Assembly (NCBI RefSeq): GCF_000010665.1
Contig: NC_012796.1
Location: 2,943,501 to 3,007,500 of the forward strand
Reading direction: 5' to 3'
Length of the DNA: 64,000 bases
Origin: Solidesulfovibrio magneticus RS-1
Lineage (GTDB): Bacteria > Desulfobacterota > Desulfovibrionia > Desulfovibrionales > Desulfovibrionaceae
Shown here: piece by piece, positions 51,276-61,289 of the stretch
Numbering within the stretch: the stretch's first letter is position 1
Layout of the letters: the number at the start of each line of letters is the position of its first letter
The notes under the pieces: model-generated
What the model was told of the DNA's origin: nothing
Databases searched by the model: none
The model's input: only the letters and a program-made list of their open reading frames with translations
Program-made: the position numbers and the translations under genes

Positions 51276-53900
51276 TCAGGGCTTGACGCGGTAGAGGTAG
51301 GCCTTTTCCGGCAAAAGATACTTTCCGGCCAGTTCCTTAAGCGTTTCGGCCGAGACCTGCTGGGCCGCCTCGACTTGCTGGCGCTCGCGGTCCAGGGGCC
51401 AGCCCCGGGCCAGAGAGTTGGCCGCTTCGTTGCTGCGAGCCTTGAGGCTCTGGCGTTCGCGGTAGTAGTCGCCGGCCATGACGTTTTTGGCGCGAAGCAT
51501 GAGTTCATCAGGCAGCGGCGTGGAGCCCAGCTGCTGCGCCACCTCGGTAAAGCCGGTCCGGGCCGCTTCGGCCTTGTCCGGGGACGTGCCGATGTAAAAG
51601 GCCAGGAACCCGGCCTGGGGCGACTGCCACAGGAAGGAGGTGACGGAGTAGCCAAGGTTTTCGCCGTCGCGAAGCCGGGTGAAGAGCAAGCCGGATTGGC
51701 CGGCCAGGGTTTCGTTTAAGAGCGTCAGGGCCGGCGTTTCCGGGGAATCGCTGCCGGGTACCGGGAAGATCATGAACAGATGTTCCTGGTTGCGCTCGGT
51801 GAGCGTGGCCGCGCCGTCCTTGGTCTGGCCCCAGGCCGGCACGGGGAAGGCGAAGGGCTTGGCCGGCCCGGCGGCCTTGGCCAGGGTTTCGGCCAGCCGA
51901 CGCACGGCGGCGGCGTCAAAATCGCCGCAAACGGCCATGACCCAGGGCATGGCCTGCTGGTCCTTCCAGAAGCCGGCCACGTCCTTGGGCGTGAACTTGG
52001 CCACGGCAGCGGCCTGGCCAAGGCGCATGTAGCCGTAAGGGGAATCACCGAACAAAAACGGGAAGATGCGCCGGAAGGCCAGGCCCATGGGCTCGTCTTC
52101 CTTGGCCTTGATGGCGGCGAGCTGGTCTTTGACGTCCCGGGCAATCTCAGCCGGGGCAAAGGCCGGGGTGGTCAGCACCTCGGCGAAAAGGCCGTACAGG
52201 TCGGTCTGGAAGCGGCTGGGGAAACGCGCCCCGACCGAGAAGGAATCGCGACCCGAGGCGGCCGAGATCGAGGCCGAACGGTCGGCCAGGAAGTCTTCCA
52301 CGGCGTTGGCCGAGCGCTTGGCCGTGCCGCTGGTCAGGCTGCTCGAAGCCAGCTCCGCCAGCCCTTGCCGGTCCTTGGCTAAAAGGGCGTCGCCGCCGTT
52401 ATAGACCATGGAGATGGAGACATAGGGCAGGGTCGTATCGGGCAGCAGGACCAGGGTGCGGCCCTGGCCCAGTGACACGACTTCCGCGCCGGACTTGTCG
52501 GCGGCGGCGACGGGGGCGGCCTCAGCCGTCTTGGCCTTGGGCCAGATGCGTCCGGCCGTTTCTTCCAGGCCGGCGACGGTGACCACGGCTTCATCGGCCT
52601 TGGGGACCAGGGCGGCCACGGTCAACCGCTCGGGACGGAAGGTGGCGGTAATGACGGCGTCGAGGCTCTTGCGGTCAACGAACTGCACCGCGCGCAGGTA
52701 GTTGGCCTCGCCGCCCGGCTCGTAACCGTAAAACTGGAAGTAGCCGGCCTTCATGGCCAGGCCGGCAAGGGTCTCCTTGGCTCCGAAAAGACCGTCCTCG
52801 GCGTTGCGCTTGACTCGCTCAATTTCCTTGTCGCTAAAGGCCGCGCCAGAGAGCTTGGCCAGATCGGCCATAAGTCCCTGCCAGAAGGCGGCGACGTTCT
52901 TGGCGTCTAGGGTGGCGTCGATAAGGAACAGCCCGGAACGCTCCAGGGTCATGGCGGCGCAGGAAATGTCGTCCACGAGCTGCTTGTCGTACTTGAAGGC
53001 GCGGTAGAGCCGGCTGGTCTCGTCGCCGGCCAGCAGTCCCGAGAGCACGTCCAGGGCGGCCTCGTCAGCGCTGCGCAGGGCCGGCATGGGGAAGGCGACC
53101 TGGAGCCGCACCTTGCCCCACTGGCCGTATTCCACCGCCACCGATTTCGTGAGCGTCGCAGGCGCGGCATACAGGGCCGGCGGGGTCACGCTCCGGTCGT
53201 TTCGCAGGTCACCGAAAAGCGCCCCGGCTTCCAGGAGCACCTCGTCGGCGCGCACCTTGCCGGCCACCACCAGCAGCATGGACTGGGGCTGGTAGCGCTC
53301 GGCCACGTAGTCACGCAGGTCCTGGTCGGTAAAGCCCGAAACCGTCTCGGGATAGCCGATGACCGGCCGGCCGTAGCCCTGCCCCGGCCAGACCAGGCCC
53401 TGGGTCAGCTGAAACAGGCGGCTGTCCGGGTCGTCGCGGCCACGGGCGATCTCGGAGAGCACCACCTGCTTTTCGCCGTCCAGTTCCGACGGATCGAACT
53501 TGGCCCCAAAGATCATGTCCTTGACCACATCCAGGCCCAACCGCCAGCGCTCGGCCGGCAGATCGACCCGATAAATAGTGCTGTCAAAGCTCGTGGCAGC
53601 GTTGAGTTCCCCGCCCGCGCCTTCGATGTCCGAGGCCACCTGGCCGGCCGGCCGTTTTTCCGTGGACTTAAACACCATGTGCTCGAGCAGATGGCTTAAC
53701 CCCGCCTGCTTGGGCGTCTCATAGGCCGAACCGGCATGGACGAAAAGCCGCACCGAGACCAAGGGGAACCGGTCGTCCTCGATGGTCATGACGGTAAGCC
53801 CGTTTTGGAGCCTGGCCACCTTGGGGGCTTCGGCCGCGAAGGCGGCCGTGGACAAGGTCACAAGGAAAGCGACAAGGACGGAAACGCTGCGCCAACGCAT
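51276..53900 (-). CDS. exported M16-family zinc peptidase (double-unit pitrilysin type)
   Basis: An 874-residue protein with a signal peptide (VSVLVAFLVTLSTAAFAA) and two M16 units. The first carries the inverted zinc motif HLLEH (residues 70-74) plus a distal Glu in EKQVVLSEIARGRDDP; the second unit is non-catalytic, as in processing peptidases and PqqL-type proteins. Length fits a fused alpha/beta pair in one chain. Likely degrades peptides in the periplasm. AAGGAG lies 9 bases before the ATG at 53900. Not overlapped with neighbours. Confidence 0.9.
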   Translation of the reverse strand: MRWRSVSVLVAFLVTLSTAAFAAEAPKVARLQNGLTVMTIEDDRFPLVSVRLFVHAGSAYETPKQAGLSHLLEHMVFKSTEKRPAGQVASDIEGAGGELNAATSFDSTIYRVDLPAERWRLGLDVVKDMIFGAKFDPSELDGEKQVVLSEIARGRDDPDSRLFQLTQGLVWPGQGYGRPVIGYPETVSGFTDQDLRDYVAERYQPQSMLLVVAGKVRADEVLLEAGALFGDLRNDRSVTPPALYAAPATLTKSVAVEYGQWGKVRLQVAFPMPALRSADEAALDVLSGLLAGDETSRLYRAFKYDKQLVDDISCAAMTLERSGLFLIDATLDAKNVAAFWQGLMADLAKLSGAAFSDKEIERVKRNAEDGLFGAKETLAGLAMKAGYFQFYGYEPGGEANYLRAVQFVDRKSLDAVITATFRPERLTVAALVPKADEAVVTVAGLEETAGRIWPKAKTAEAAPVAAADKSGAEVVSLGQGRTLVLLPDTTLPYVSISMVYNGGDALLAKDRQGLAELASSSLTSGTAKRSANAVEDFLADRSASISAASGRDSFSVGARFPSRFQTDLYGLFAEVLTTPAFAPAEIARDVKDQLAAIKAKEDEPMGLAFRRIFPFLFGDSPYGYMRLGQAAAVAKFTPKDVAGFWKDQQAMPWVMAVCGDFDAAAVRRLAETLAKAAGPAKPFAFPVPAWGQTKDGAATLTERNQEHLFMIFPVPGSDSPETPALTLLNETLAGQSGLLFTRLRDGENLGYSVTSFLWQSPQAGFLAFYIGTSPDKAEAARTGFTEVAQQLGSTPLPDELMLRAKNVMAGDYYRERQSLKARSNEAANSLARGWPLDRERQQVEAAQQVSAETLKELAGKYLLPEKAYLYRVKP

Positions 53901-53998
53901 GGGATAAAACTCCTTCGTGCAGCCGCCCGCCCCGGGACGGGGCGGGCGCGACACTGCAAGGTGCGGGCTTTTGGCAGGAAAGGGAACTTAAAAAAGCT

Positions 53999-56548
53999 TC
54001 ACGAAAGGGGAAAAACACCGCCGTCGGCAAAGGATACGGTGGTCTTTTGCAAGTCGTAGCGCCCCCGGACAAGCCCGGGACAGACCGCTTCGACCAGCCG
54101 CAGAGGGCTTAAATAGGTCTCGGAAAAATCGCAGGAAAAGCGCACGCAGCCCGGGCCGGCCGGCTGCACGCCCCGCACCACGGTCTTGGCGTCCAGGGTG
54201 CGCGGCCCTTTCTTGGATTCCCAGGTCACAGGGAAGGCGGCGGCCGCCTCGAAAGCTGCAAAACCCTGGCGGCAGGCCTCAGCCTGGTCGTCCGACACGG
54301 TCAGCTCAAAGGTTTCGACCACCGGATGGGCCACCTTGCGCCCGCCGGTCAGCTCCTCCACCCCGACCACGGTCAAGCCCTCGGGCAGATTGGGGTTGAG
54401 GCGCGCGGCGAATTCCTCGGGCGCAATGGGTTCGCGCAAAAAAATCCCCATCCACTCGGCCCGGCTGGACACGCCAACAGGCAAGGCCCGGCCAAAGGAA
54501 ATCTGGGGCAGCGGATGGTAGCCGGCCGAGAAGCTCGGCTTGAGGCCGGCCCGGCGCAGGGAGCGTTCGATGACCCGGCCAAGCTCCAGCTGGCTTAAGT
54601 AGATGGCGCTGCCTTCCTTGGCGTACCAGACCCGAAAATGGGCGGCCTTGCGGGTGAGGTCCTCCCGGGGCGGGGCCGGCGGCGCGGCCACGGCCTCGCG
54701 CTCCAGGGCCGGACGGTTGAGACGGGGCTTGATGGCCGTTTCGGCGGTCAGGGGACTCTTGCGGCCGGCGTCGTTGCACACGCCGCAACCGGTGCAGTCG
54801 CCGAAACGGCAATCGGCCGTCACCGTGCCGGACAGCGCCCGTTTGCGCTCCAGACGCAAATAGGCCGGCGACACGCCGCAGGACAGATGGTCCCAGGGCA
54901 GCGGCTTGTCCACCGGGCGCTCGGCCAGCCAGTCGGCCGGGTCAAGCCCGGCCTCGGCGAAAATCTCCAGCCACGGGGCCAGGGAAAAGCGGTCCACCCA
55001 GGAGCAAAAAAGCGCGCCTTTTTGCCAGCCGGCCTCGACCAGGGGAGCCAGCTCCCGGCCGGCCCGGGAGAACACGCCTTCCAGAAAGCTCATCTCCGGC
55101 TCGTGCCAGCGCAGGGTCAGCCGGCGGTCGCTGGAAAAAAGGTCGCGCAGATAGCCCACCCGGCAGCGAATCTGCTCCAGGTTGATCTGGCCATGCCACT
55201 GAAAGGGTGTGTGGGGCTTGGGCACGAAGGGCGAGATGGCGGCCGTGACCTGGAGGCGCTTGGTCCCCTTGGGGGCCTGGGCCAGCACCTTTTTGGCCAG
55301 CTCGAAAATGCCCTGGACGTCTTCCTCGGTTTCCGTGGGCAGCCCGATCATGAAATAGAGCTTCACCTGCTGCCAGCCGTGTTCAAACAGCCGGGCGGCA
55401 TGGGAGAGGATGTCGTCTTCGGTGATGCCCTTGTTGATGACGTCGCGCAAGCGCTGGGTGGCGGCTTCCGGAGCCATGGTGGCTCCGGTGCGGCGGATGC
55501 CGGCCATCATGTCGAGGATGGACCCGGACAGGGTGCCGGCCCGCAGCGACGGCAAGGACACGGCCACCTGCTCGCGGCGGCAGCGGTCGATGCTCTGGGC
55601 GAAAAGGCTTTCCAGGGCCGAGAAGTCGCCGGTGGAAAGCGACAGGAAGGACAGTTCCTCGTAGCCGGTGCGACAAAGGCCCTCGCCGACCAGGCCCTCG
55701 AGGGTGGAGAGGCTGCGTTCGCGCACCGGACGGTAGACCATGCCGGCATGGCAGAAGCGGCAGCCGCGGGTGCAGCCCCGGGCGATCTCCACCGAGAGCC
55801 GGTCGTGGACAGCCTGGGCAAAGGGCACCACCTGGCAGGCCGGAAACGGTGCCGTGTCCAGGTCGGCCACGATGGCCTTGTCCACCCGCTCGTAGCCGGG
55901 CAACAGGCTTCGCACCCCGGTTTCGGGGTCAAACTCGAAAAATTCCGGCACGTAAAAGCCGGGCATGGCGGCCAGGGTCTCCAGGAGCTGGCGGCGGTCT
56001 GCCCCGCTCTCCCGGGCGTCGGCTACGGCTTCGAGCAGATCGACGATGGCCTTTTCGCCGTCGCCAAGGACCATGACGTCGAAAAATGGGGCCATGGGCT
56101 CGGCGTTAAAGGCGCAGCCGCCGCCGGCTACCACCAGGGGCCAGCCGCCCTGCCCGGCCCGCTGGGCGCTGCGAAAAGGAATGCCGGCCAGATCGAGCAG
56201 GTGGAGCACGCTGGTGTAGCACAGCTCATGGGTCAGGTGAAAAGCCACCACGTCGCAGGCGGCAAGGGGCGTGTCGGACTCCAGGGTGGCAAGCCTGGTT
56301 CCCGTCTCGCGCATGACGGTCACGGCATCGTCGGCCGGGGCAAAGACGCGCTCGGCGGCCAGTCCCTCGACCCGATTGACGGCTTCATACAGGATGCGCC
56401 CGCCGACATAGGACATGCCGACTTCGTAGAAATCCGGGAAGGCCAGAGCCAGGCGGGCGCGCACGGTGGACGAGTCCTTGGCCGTGCGGCCCCATTCGCC
56501 GCCGAGGTACTGGGTGGGCTTTTGGATACGGGAAACGAGCTCGCGCAT
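53999..56548 (-). CDS. fused B12-binding/radical SAM protein and DUF2344 protein
   Basis: An 849-residue protein. Residues about 1-200 resemble a cobalamin-binding-like N-domain; a radical SAM core has the cluster motif C259-x3-C263-x2-C266 (CTRGCRFC). The region to about 600 continues the TIGR03960-type family. The C-terminal 220 residues (HFRVWYAKEGSAIYLSQLELGRVIERSLRRAG...) are the DUF2344/TIGR03936 domain, a separate gene in many bacteria. A CxxC-rich insert (CRFGDCTGCGVC) may bind another cluster. Function unknown; probably RNA modification. GGAG precedes the ATG at 56548. Confidence 0.88.
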   Translation of the reverse strand: MRELVSRIQKPTQYLGGEWGRTAKDSSTVRARLALAFPDFYEVGMSYVGGRILYEAVNRVEGLAAERVFAPADDAVTVMRETGTRLATLESDTPLAACDVVAFHLTHELCYTSVLHLLDLAGIPFRSAQRAGQGGWPLVVAGGGCAFNAEPMAPFFDVMVLGDGEKAIVDLLEAVADARESGADRRQLLETLAAMPGFYVPEFFEFDPETGVRSLLPGYERVDKAIVADLDTAPFPACQVVPFAQAVHDRLSVEIARGCTRGCRFCHAGMVYRPVRERSLSTLEGLVGEGLCRTGYEELSFLSLSTGDFSALESLFAQSIDRCRREQVAVSLPSLRAGTLSGSILDMMAGIRRTGATMAPEAATQRLRDVINKGITEDDILSHAARLFEHGWQQVKLYFMIGLPTETEEDVQGIFELAKKVLAQAPKGTKRLQVTAAISPFVPKPHTPFQWHGQINLEQIRCRVGYLRDLFSSDRRLTLRWHEPEMSFLEGVFSRAGRELAPLVEAGWQKGALFCSWVDRFSLAPWLEIFAEAGLDPADWLAERPVDKPLPWDHLSCGVSPAYLRLERKRALSGTVTADCRFGDCTGCGVCNDAGRKSPLTAETAIKPRLNRPALEREAVAAPPAPPREDLTRKAAHFRVWYAKEGSAIYLSQLELGRVIERSLRRAGLKPSFSAGYHPLPQISFGRALPVGVSSRAEWMGIFLREPIAPEEFAARLNPNLPEGLTVVGVEELTGGRKVAHPVVETFELTVSDDQAEACRQGFAAFEAAAAFPVTWESKKGPRTLDAKTVVRGVQPAGPGCVRFSCDFSETYLSPLRLVEAVCPGLVRGRYDLQKTTVSFADGGVFPLS

Positions 56549-56655
56549 GGATGGTCTCCGGCCGGCAAAAGGCCGGGGGGTCGTGGCCAGACGGCCAGGA
56601 AAAAGGACGCGCCGCCGCCGGGAAGAACCCTTAGGCGGCGGCGCGGACAAACAAC

Positions 56656-57003
56656 TTATTTCTTGAGCAGATTCGAGATGTTGCCGCCCTTGCCAGCCAG
56701 GGACGACAAATTCTTGAGGTCGCCGGTGGTGGACAGGGTCAGATTGCTCGTGGCCTCCAGATAGCGGGTCTGGAGCTCGTCGGGGAACTTCTTGAACTGG
56801 TAGAGAATATGCGCGCCGTCGATCTCGCCCCCGATCTCGGTTTCGAAGGGGTAGCCGAAGGGCAGAAGCATCATCTGCACGCCCTGCTGGGAGGGAATGG
56901 TCTGGAGCAGCGCGATTTCGGTAAGCTTATTGGCGGCTTCGTCCCATTTGCCCAGGACGGTTTCGCCGTTGATGAGTTTGACCAGTCGGATGTCGTAAGC
57001 CAT
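56656..57003 (-). CDS. small conserved protein, possible Sm-like beta fold
   Basis: A 115-residue cytosolic protein beginning MAYDIRLVKLINGETVLGKW, a beta-strand-rich pattern reminiscent of Sm-like proteins, followed by TIPSQQGVQMMLLPFGYPFE and a tail rich in Leu/Ser/Asn. I do not recognise a named family; the Sm resemblance is by eye only. AAGGAG precedes the ATG at 57003. It lies between the radical SAM gene and the gmd pair. Confidence 0.6.
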   Translation of the reverse strand: MAYDIRLVKLINGETVLGKWDEAANKLTEIALLQTIPSQQGVQMMLLPFGYPFETEIGGEIDGAHILYQFKKFPDELQTRYLEATSNLTLSTTGDLKNLSSLAGKGGNISNLLKK

Positions 57004-57086
57004 GGGGCATTCTCCTTGATGTCCGGCGCTACGCGCCAAGCGTTGAAATCGATACGGTATTGGCTTTTGTCAAGGCCGGCCGAGCG

Positions 57087-58178
57087 CTATTCGTTGAGGT
57101 CGAAGACGGCGAATCCCTGGCTTTTGCACAGCGCGTCGCGCTCGGCGTCGCGCAGGTCGGCGCGCACCATTTCCGTGACCATCTCTTCCAGGGTGATCTT
57201 GGGCACCCAGCCCAGGCGCTCCCGGGCCTTGGTGGGATCGCCAAGGAGCGTCTCCACTTCAGTGGGGCGGAAATAGCGCGGGTCCACGGCCACCAGGCAA
57301 TTACCGGTCTTGGCGTCGTAACCCTTCTCATCCGCGCCTGTGCCCTCGAAGCGGATGGAGATGCCAAGCTCGGCAGCGGCCATCTTGACGAAGTCGCGCA
57401 CGGAATGCTGGCGGCCGGTGGCGATGACGAAATCGTCCGGGGCGTCCTGCTGGAGCATGAGCCACTGCATCTCGACGTAGTCCTTGGCGTGGCCCCAGTC
57501 GCGAAGGGCGCTCAAATTGCCGAGGTAGAGGCAGTCCTGGAGGCCCAGCTTGATGCGGGCCATGGCCCGGGTGATCTTGCGGGTGACGAAGGTCTCGCCG
57601 CGAAGGGGGGACTCGTGGTTGAAAAGGATGCCGTTGCAGGCGTACATGCCGTAGGCTTCGCGGTAGTTGACCGTGATCCAGTAGGCATAGAGCTTGGCCA
57701 CGGCGTAGGGGCTGCGCGGATAAAAGGGCGTTTTCTCGGTCTGGGGCGTCTCCACGACCTGGCCGTAGAGCTCCGAGGTGGAGGCCTGGTAGAATCGGGT
57801 ATGCTTCTCCATGCCCAGGATACGCACGGCTTCGAGCAGGCGCAGCGTGCCCAGGGCGTCCACGTCGGCGGTATATTCCGGAGACTCAAAGGACACCTTG
57901 ACGTGGCTCTGGGCGGCCAGGTTGTAGATCTCGTCCGGGCGGACCTGCTGGATGATGCGAATGAGGTTGGTCGAGTCGCTCAGGTCGCCGTAGTGGAGCG
58001 TGAACTTGCGGCCGATGTCGTGGGGATCGCGGTAGAGATGGTCGATGCGCTGGGTGTTGAAAAGGGAGGCCCGGCGTTTGATGCCATGGACTTCATAGCC
58101 TTTTTTGAGCAGCAGTTCGGCCAGATAGGCCCCATCCTGGCCGGTGATGCCGGTAATGAGCGCGACTTTACCTTTCAT
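57087..58178 (-). CDS. gmd: GDP-mannose 4,6-dehydratase
   Basis: A 363-residue extended short-chain dehydrogenase converting GDP-mannose to GDP-4-keto-6-deoxymannose, the precursor of fucose, rhamnose and perosamine nucleotides. NAD site [15 protein letters not shown] (residues 10-24); catalytic block STSELYG (133-139) with Ser/Thr and Glu136; Y158-x3-K162 (YAVAK); [15 protein letters not shown]. Full length. Overlaps the upstream paralogue by ATGA, so both are co-translated. Confidence 0.92.
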   Translation of the reverse strand: MKGKVALITGITGQDGAYLAELLLKKGYEVHGIKRRASLFNTQRIDHLYRDPHDIGRKFTLHYGDLSDSTNLIRIIQQVRPDEIYNLAAQSHVKVSFESPEYTADVDALGTLRLLEAVRILGMEKHTRFYQASTSELYGQVVETPQTEKTPFYPRSPYAVAKLYAYWITVNYREAYGMYACNGILFNHESPLRGETFVTRKITRAMARIKLGLQDCLYLGNLSALRDWGHAKDYVEMQWLMLQQDAPDDFVIATGRQHSVRDFVKMAAAELGISIRFEGTGADEKGYDAKTGNCLVAVDPRYFRPTEVETLLGDPTKARERLGWVPKITLEEMVTEMVRADLRDAERDALCKSQGFAVFDLNE

Positions 58179-59143
58179 TTCTGGAGAATCTCCTGTTGTT
58201 CGTGGACGGCCATGGCCCGGGCCACGTCGGCCGGCCCCATGGTCGCCTTCCAGCCTAGCGCCTGCGCCGCCTTGGCCGGATTGGCCCGACTGACGGCGAT
58301 GTCGGCGGGCCGAAAAAGTGTGGAATCGACCTGCACGTGGTCCTGCCAATCCAGGCCCAGGGCGGCGAAGGCCTCGGCCACGAACTGGCGCAGGGTGATG
58401 GTCTGGCCGGTGGCGATGACGAAGTCTTCCGGGACGTCCTGCTGCAGCATCAGCCACATGGCTTCGACGTATTCCCGGGCGTTGCCCCAGTCCCGGGCCA
58501 CGTCGATGTTACCAAGCAAAAGCGTCTCGCCTGAGCCGGCGGCGATGCGAGCGGCGGCGGCCACGATCTTGCGGGTGACGAAACGCTTGGGCCGCAGCGG
58601 CGACTCGTGGTTGAACAGGATGCCGTTGCAGGCAAAAAGCTTGTAGGCCTCCCGGTAGTTGGCCACCTCGAAATGGGCCGCCGCCTTGGCCACGGCATAG
58701 GGGCTTCGCGGGGAAAAGGGCGTCAGCTCGGTTGCCGGCTCGCCGCCGGTGTCCCCGAAACAGTCGCTGGAGGAGGCGTGGTAAAGCCTAGCCGGCGCGC
58801 CGAGAAAGCGCACGGCTTCCAGGAGGTTGAGCGTGCCCACGCCGATGGACATGAAGGTTTCCACGGGCTGGTCAAAGGACAGGCCCACCGAGGACTGGCC
58901 GGCCAGATGGTAGATTTCGTCGGGCTTGACTTTGGCCAGGACGGTCAGGACGCTGCGAAAATCGGTCAGGGTGACGGAATGGACCTCGACCTGTTCCCGA
59001 ATGCCCAGCGCCGACAGACTGGCCAGGGAAGCCATCTGGGCGTCGCGGGAGGTTCCGGCCACCCGGTAGCCTTTCTGGAGCAGAAGCTGCGCCAGATAGG
59101 CTCCGTCCTGGCCTGAAACGCCAAAGATGAGGGCTTGCTTCAT
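58175..59143 (-). CDS. GDP-mannose dehydratase-like SDR (Gmd paralogue)
   Basis: A 322-residue relative of Gmd: [19 protein letters not shown] (residues 8-26), [13 protein letters not shown]149-x3-K153 (YAVAK) and [15 protein letters not shown] are kept. The dehydratase block SSELYG has become SSDCFG, so the catalytic Glu is Asp127. It may be a dehydratase with altered activity or a reductase/epimerase acting on the Gmd product; the gene order (this gene first, Gmd second) supports successive steps in one GDP-sugar pathway. Ribosome site weak. Confidence 0.8.
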   Translation of the reverse strand: MKQALIFGVSGQDGAYLAQLLLQKGYRVAGTSRDAQMASLASLSALGIREQVEVHSVTLTDFRSVLTVLAKVKPDEIYHLAGQSSVGLSFDQPVETFMSIGVGTLNLLEAVRFLGAPARLYHASSSDCFGDTGGEPATELTPFSPRSPYAVAKAAAHFEVANYREAYKLFACNGILFNHESPLRPKRFVTRKIVAAAARIAAGSGETLLLGNIDVARDWGNAREYVEAMWLMLQQDVPEDFVIATGQTITLRQFVAEAFAALGLDWQDHVQVDSTLFRPADIAVSRANPAKAAQALGWKATMGPADVARAMAVHEQQEILQK

Positions 59144-59190
59144 ATGCGAAATGGCATCCAGGGAGGGGCGGTTACGCGTAAGCGCATCTT

Positions 59191-59676
59191 CTAGGAGTTT
59201 CCGGGGGCGGCGTCAACAGCCGCGCCTGCCGGGCGACTCTCGTGCCCCCGGCAGGCGGCGCACACGCCGTCGATGCGCACCTCCACAGACAGCACGTCCA
59301 TGGCCAGCCCGGCGCCCAGGGCGGCCACGTCGGCCAGCCCGGCCCCTTGGGGCAGACACTGCATGGCCCCGCAACGCACGCAGTAGGCATGGCCATGGGG
59401 CGCTCCGGCGGTTCCGGGCTCCAGGCAGTAGCGCTGGGCCCGGTCCCCGGCGCTGTGGCGGCGGGCCAGCCCCTTTTCCACCAGCAGATCGAGAATCCGG
59501 TAGAGCGTCACCCGGTTGGCCGGACGCAGCCGACGCACCAGGGCCAGGATATCCCCGGCCGGCAGCGCCCGGCCCGCCCCGGCCATAACCCCGACCACGG
59601 CCAGCCGCAGCGGCGTGGCCTCAATGTTGGCCCGGGCCAGCATCCGGGACGGGCTTTCGCCGAGCATGGCGTCCAC
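59191..59676 (-). CDS. zur: Fur-family regulator, probably the zinc uptake regulator Zur
   Basis: A 161-residue metalloregulator. Winged-helix region: TPLRLAVVGVMAGAGRALPAGDI...RVTLYRILDLLVEKGL. Zinc sites: H94/H96, C99-x2-C102 (YCVRCG) and C139-x2-C142 (CAAC), the two Cys pairs of structural zinc. Last gene of the znuA-znuC-znuB-zur run, starting at GTG 10 bases after znuB. Its position and the palindrome before znuA make Zur much more likely than Fur or PerR. Confidence 0.85.
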   Translation of the reverse strand: MDAMLGESPSRMLARANIEATPLRLAVVGVMAGAGRALPAGDILALVRRLRPANRVTLYRILDLLVEKGLARRHSAGDRAQRYCLEPGTAGAPHGHAYCVRCGAMQCLPQGAGLADVAALGAGLAMDVLSVEVRIDGVCAACRGHESRPAGAAVDAAPGNS

Positions 59677-59685
59677 GGCCGGCCT

Positions 59686-60501
59686 CTAGGCGCCCTGCCG
59701 CCGCCGGGCCAGGCCCGGAGCCAGGGAAATAAAGAACGTGCCGGCGGCCACGGCGATGATGGCCGCGCCCGAGGTCAGGTTGAAGGCATAGGCCAGCCCC
59801 AGGCCGGACAGGCAAAACACGATATTGAGGAGCCCCGCCCAGACCATGGCCCGCCCCAGGGAGGCGGCCCGGCGCACGGCCAGACTCGGGGCCACGGAGA
59901 GCAGCGCAATGACCAGAATGAGGCCGGCCACCCGGATAAGCAGCACCACCGACACGGCGGCCAGGGCCGTGAGCAGGCAATGCAGGAACATCACCGGCAC
60001 CCCGCGCACGGCGGCAAACTCTCGGTCAAAGGCCATGGACACGAAGCCGTTGTAGTGGCGCAGGGCGGCGGCCAGGAGCACCACGTCCAGGCCGGCCAGA
60101 GCGTACAGGTCGCTGTCCGGCACGGTGATGATGCTGCCGAACAGGTAGCTCATGAGGTCGGGTTTGTAGCCGGGGGTCAGATCCAAAAGGATAATGCCGA
60201 AAGCCATGCCGGCGGCCCACAGCACGCCGATGACGGTGTCGGTGTCCTCGACGCGCCTTAACGTCACGGCGGCCATGGCCAGGGCGGCGGCCACGGTGAA
60301 GGCGACGGTGACGGGCAGCACGGGCAGGGCCAGGAAATAGGCCAGCCCCACGCCGCCATAAGCGGCATGGGCCGCCCCGCCGGCCAGGAAAACCATACGG
60401 TTGGCCACGACCAGGGTGCCGATGACGCCGCAGCACACGGCGGCCAAAAGCGCCGCCAGGGCGGCGTTTTGCATAAACGGCAGGGAAAGCGCTTCGATCA
60501 T
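59686..60501 (-). CDS. znuB: zinc ABC transporter permease
   Basis: A 271-residue ABC-3 family permease with about eight helices. Family features are LVVANRMVFLAGGAAHAAYGGVGLAYFL (around 30-57) and LLSVAPSLAVRRAAS near the end of the sixth helix. It forms the inner-membrane channel for zinc delivered by ZnuA, driven by ZnuC. Overlaps znuC by ATGA; GGAG precedes the ATG. Confidence 0.93.
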   Translation of the reverse strand: MIEALSLPFMQNAALAALLAAVCCGVIGTLVVANRMVFLAGGAAHAAYGGVGLAYFLALPVLPVTVAFTVAAALAMAAVTLRRVEDTDTVIGVLWAAGMAFGIILLDLTPGYKPDLMSYLFGSIITVPDSDLYALAGLDVVLLAAALRHYNGFVSMAFDREFAAVRGVPVMFLHCLLTALAAVSVVLLIRVAGLILVIALLSVAPSLAVRRAASLGRAMVWAGLLNIVFCLSGLGLAYAFNLTSGAAIIAVAAGTFFISLAPGLARRRQGA

Positions 60502-61289
60502 GGCCGCTCCATCGGGGACAGCCGGGCGAGGTCCGGCGGAATGCGGCGCAGATAGGCGTCCATGGGGCAGGCATGGCTGTGCACGCCGTAAAGCAGGTCA
60601 AGCATTTCCTGGCTCAGGCGCGGTTCCGGGGAATAGGCCACCCGGCCGTTGACGCAGGCCACGGCCGTGACCCCGGCGGCCAGGATGCTCAGGTCATGGC
60701 TGACGACCAGGGAGGTGACGCCCTCGCCGATGCGCGAGAGCACTTCGTACAGGCAGAACTTGCCCTGAGGGTCGATGTTGGCCGTGGGTTCGTCGAGAAT
60801 GAGCAGGCCCGGATCGGAAACCAGGGCCCGGGCAATAAGCGTGCGCTGCTTCTGACCGCCGGAGAGCTCGCAAAAGCGGCGCTGGGCCAGCCCGGCCATC
60901 TCGACCCGGGCCAGGGCGGCGTCGGCCTTGTCCAATTCCTCGGACGTATAGCGAAAGCCGCGCCGCCCAGGCGACAGCAGCCCCATGAGCGCCACTTCAC
61001 GTACCCGGATGGGCAGATCCTTGCGTTCGGCCACCCCGTCCAGGCGCTGGGGCACGTAGCCGATGCGGGCGCTGTGCCGCCCCGGTTCCTCGCCGAATAC
61101 CCGGATGGTTCCGGCGCTTGGCGTCAGGATGCCGAGGATAAGCTTTAACAGCGTGGTCTTGCCCCCGCCGTTGGGGCCGAGCACGGCCAGACGCTCGCCC
61201 TGGGCAACGGCCAAGCTCACGCCCGAAAGCGCCGCCTGGCCGTTGTAGGCAAAGGTCAGGTCGCGGATATCGACGACCGGTTGCGTCAC
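60498..61289 (-). CDS. znuC: zinc ABC transporter ATP-binding protein
   Basis: A 263-residue ATPase. Walker A GPNGGGKTT (residues 38-46), signature LSGGQKQRTLIARAL, Walker B LLILDEPTANID, and the H-loop VVSHDLS are all present. Starts at GTG, overlapping the znuA stop (GTGA), with GGAGACC in front. Works with ZnuB and ZnuA. Confidence 0.93.
   Translation of the reverse strand: MTQPVVDIRDLTFAYNGQAALSGVSLAVAQGERLAVLGPNGGGKTTLLKLILGILTPSAGTIRVFGEEPGRHSARIGYVPQRLDGVAERKDLPIRVREVALMGLLSPGRRGFRYTSEELDKADAALARVEMAGLAQRRFCELSGGQKQRTLIARALVSDPGLLILDEPTANIDPQGKFCLYEVLSRIGEGVTSLVVSHDLSILAAGVTAVACVNGRVAYSPEPRLSQEMLDLLYGVHSHACPMDAYLRRIPPDLARLSPMERP

Noticed and set aside
54638-56764. 708-codon plus-strand frame opposite the radical SAM fusion gene
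   Set aside because: Antisense shadow: Gly/His/Gln-rich translation without motifs, while the minus strand has an intact CxxxCxxC radical SAM core.
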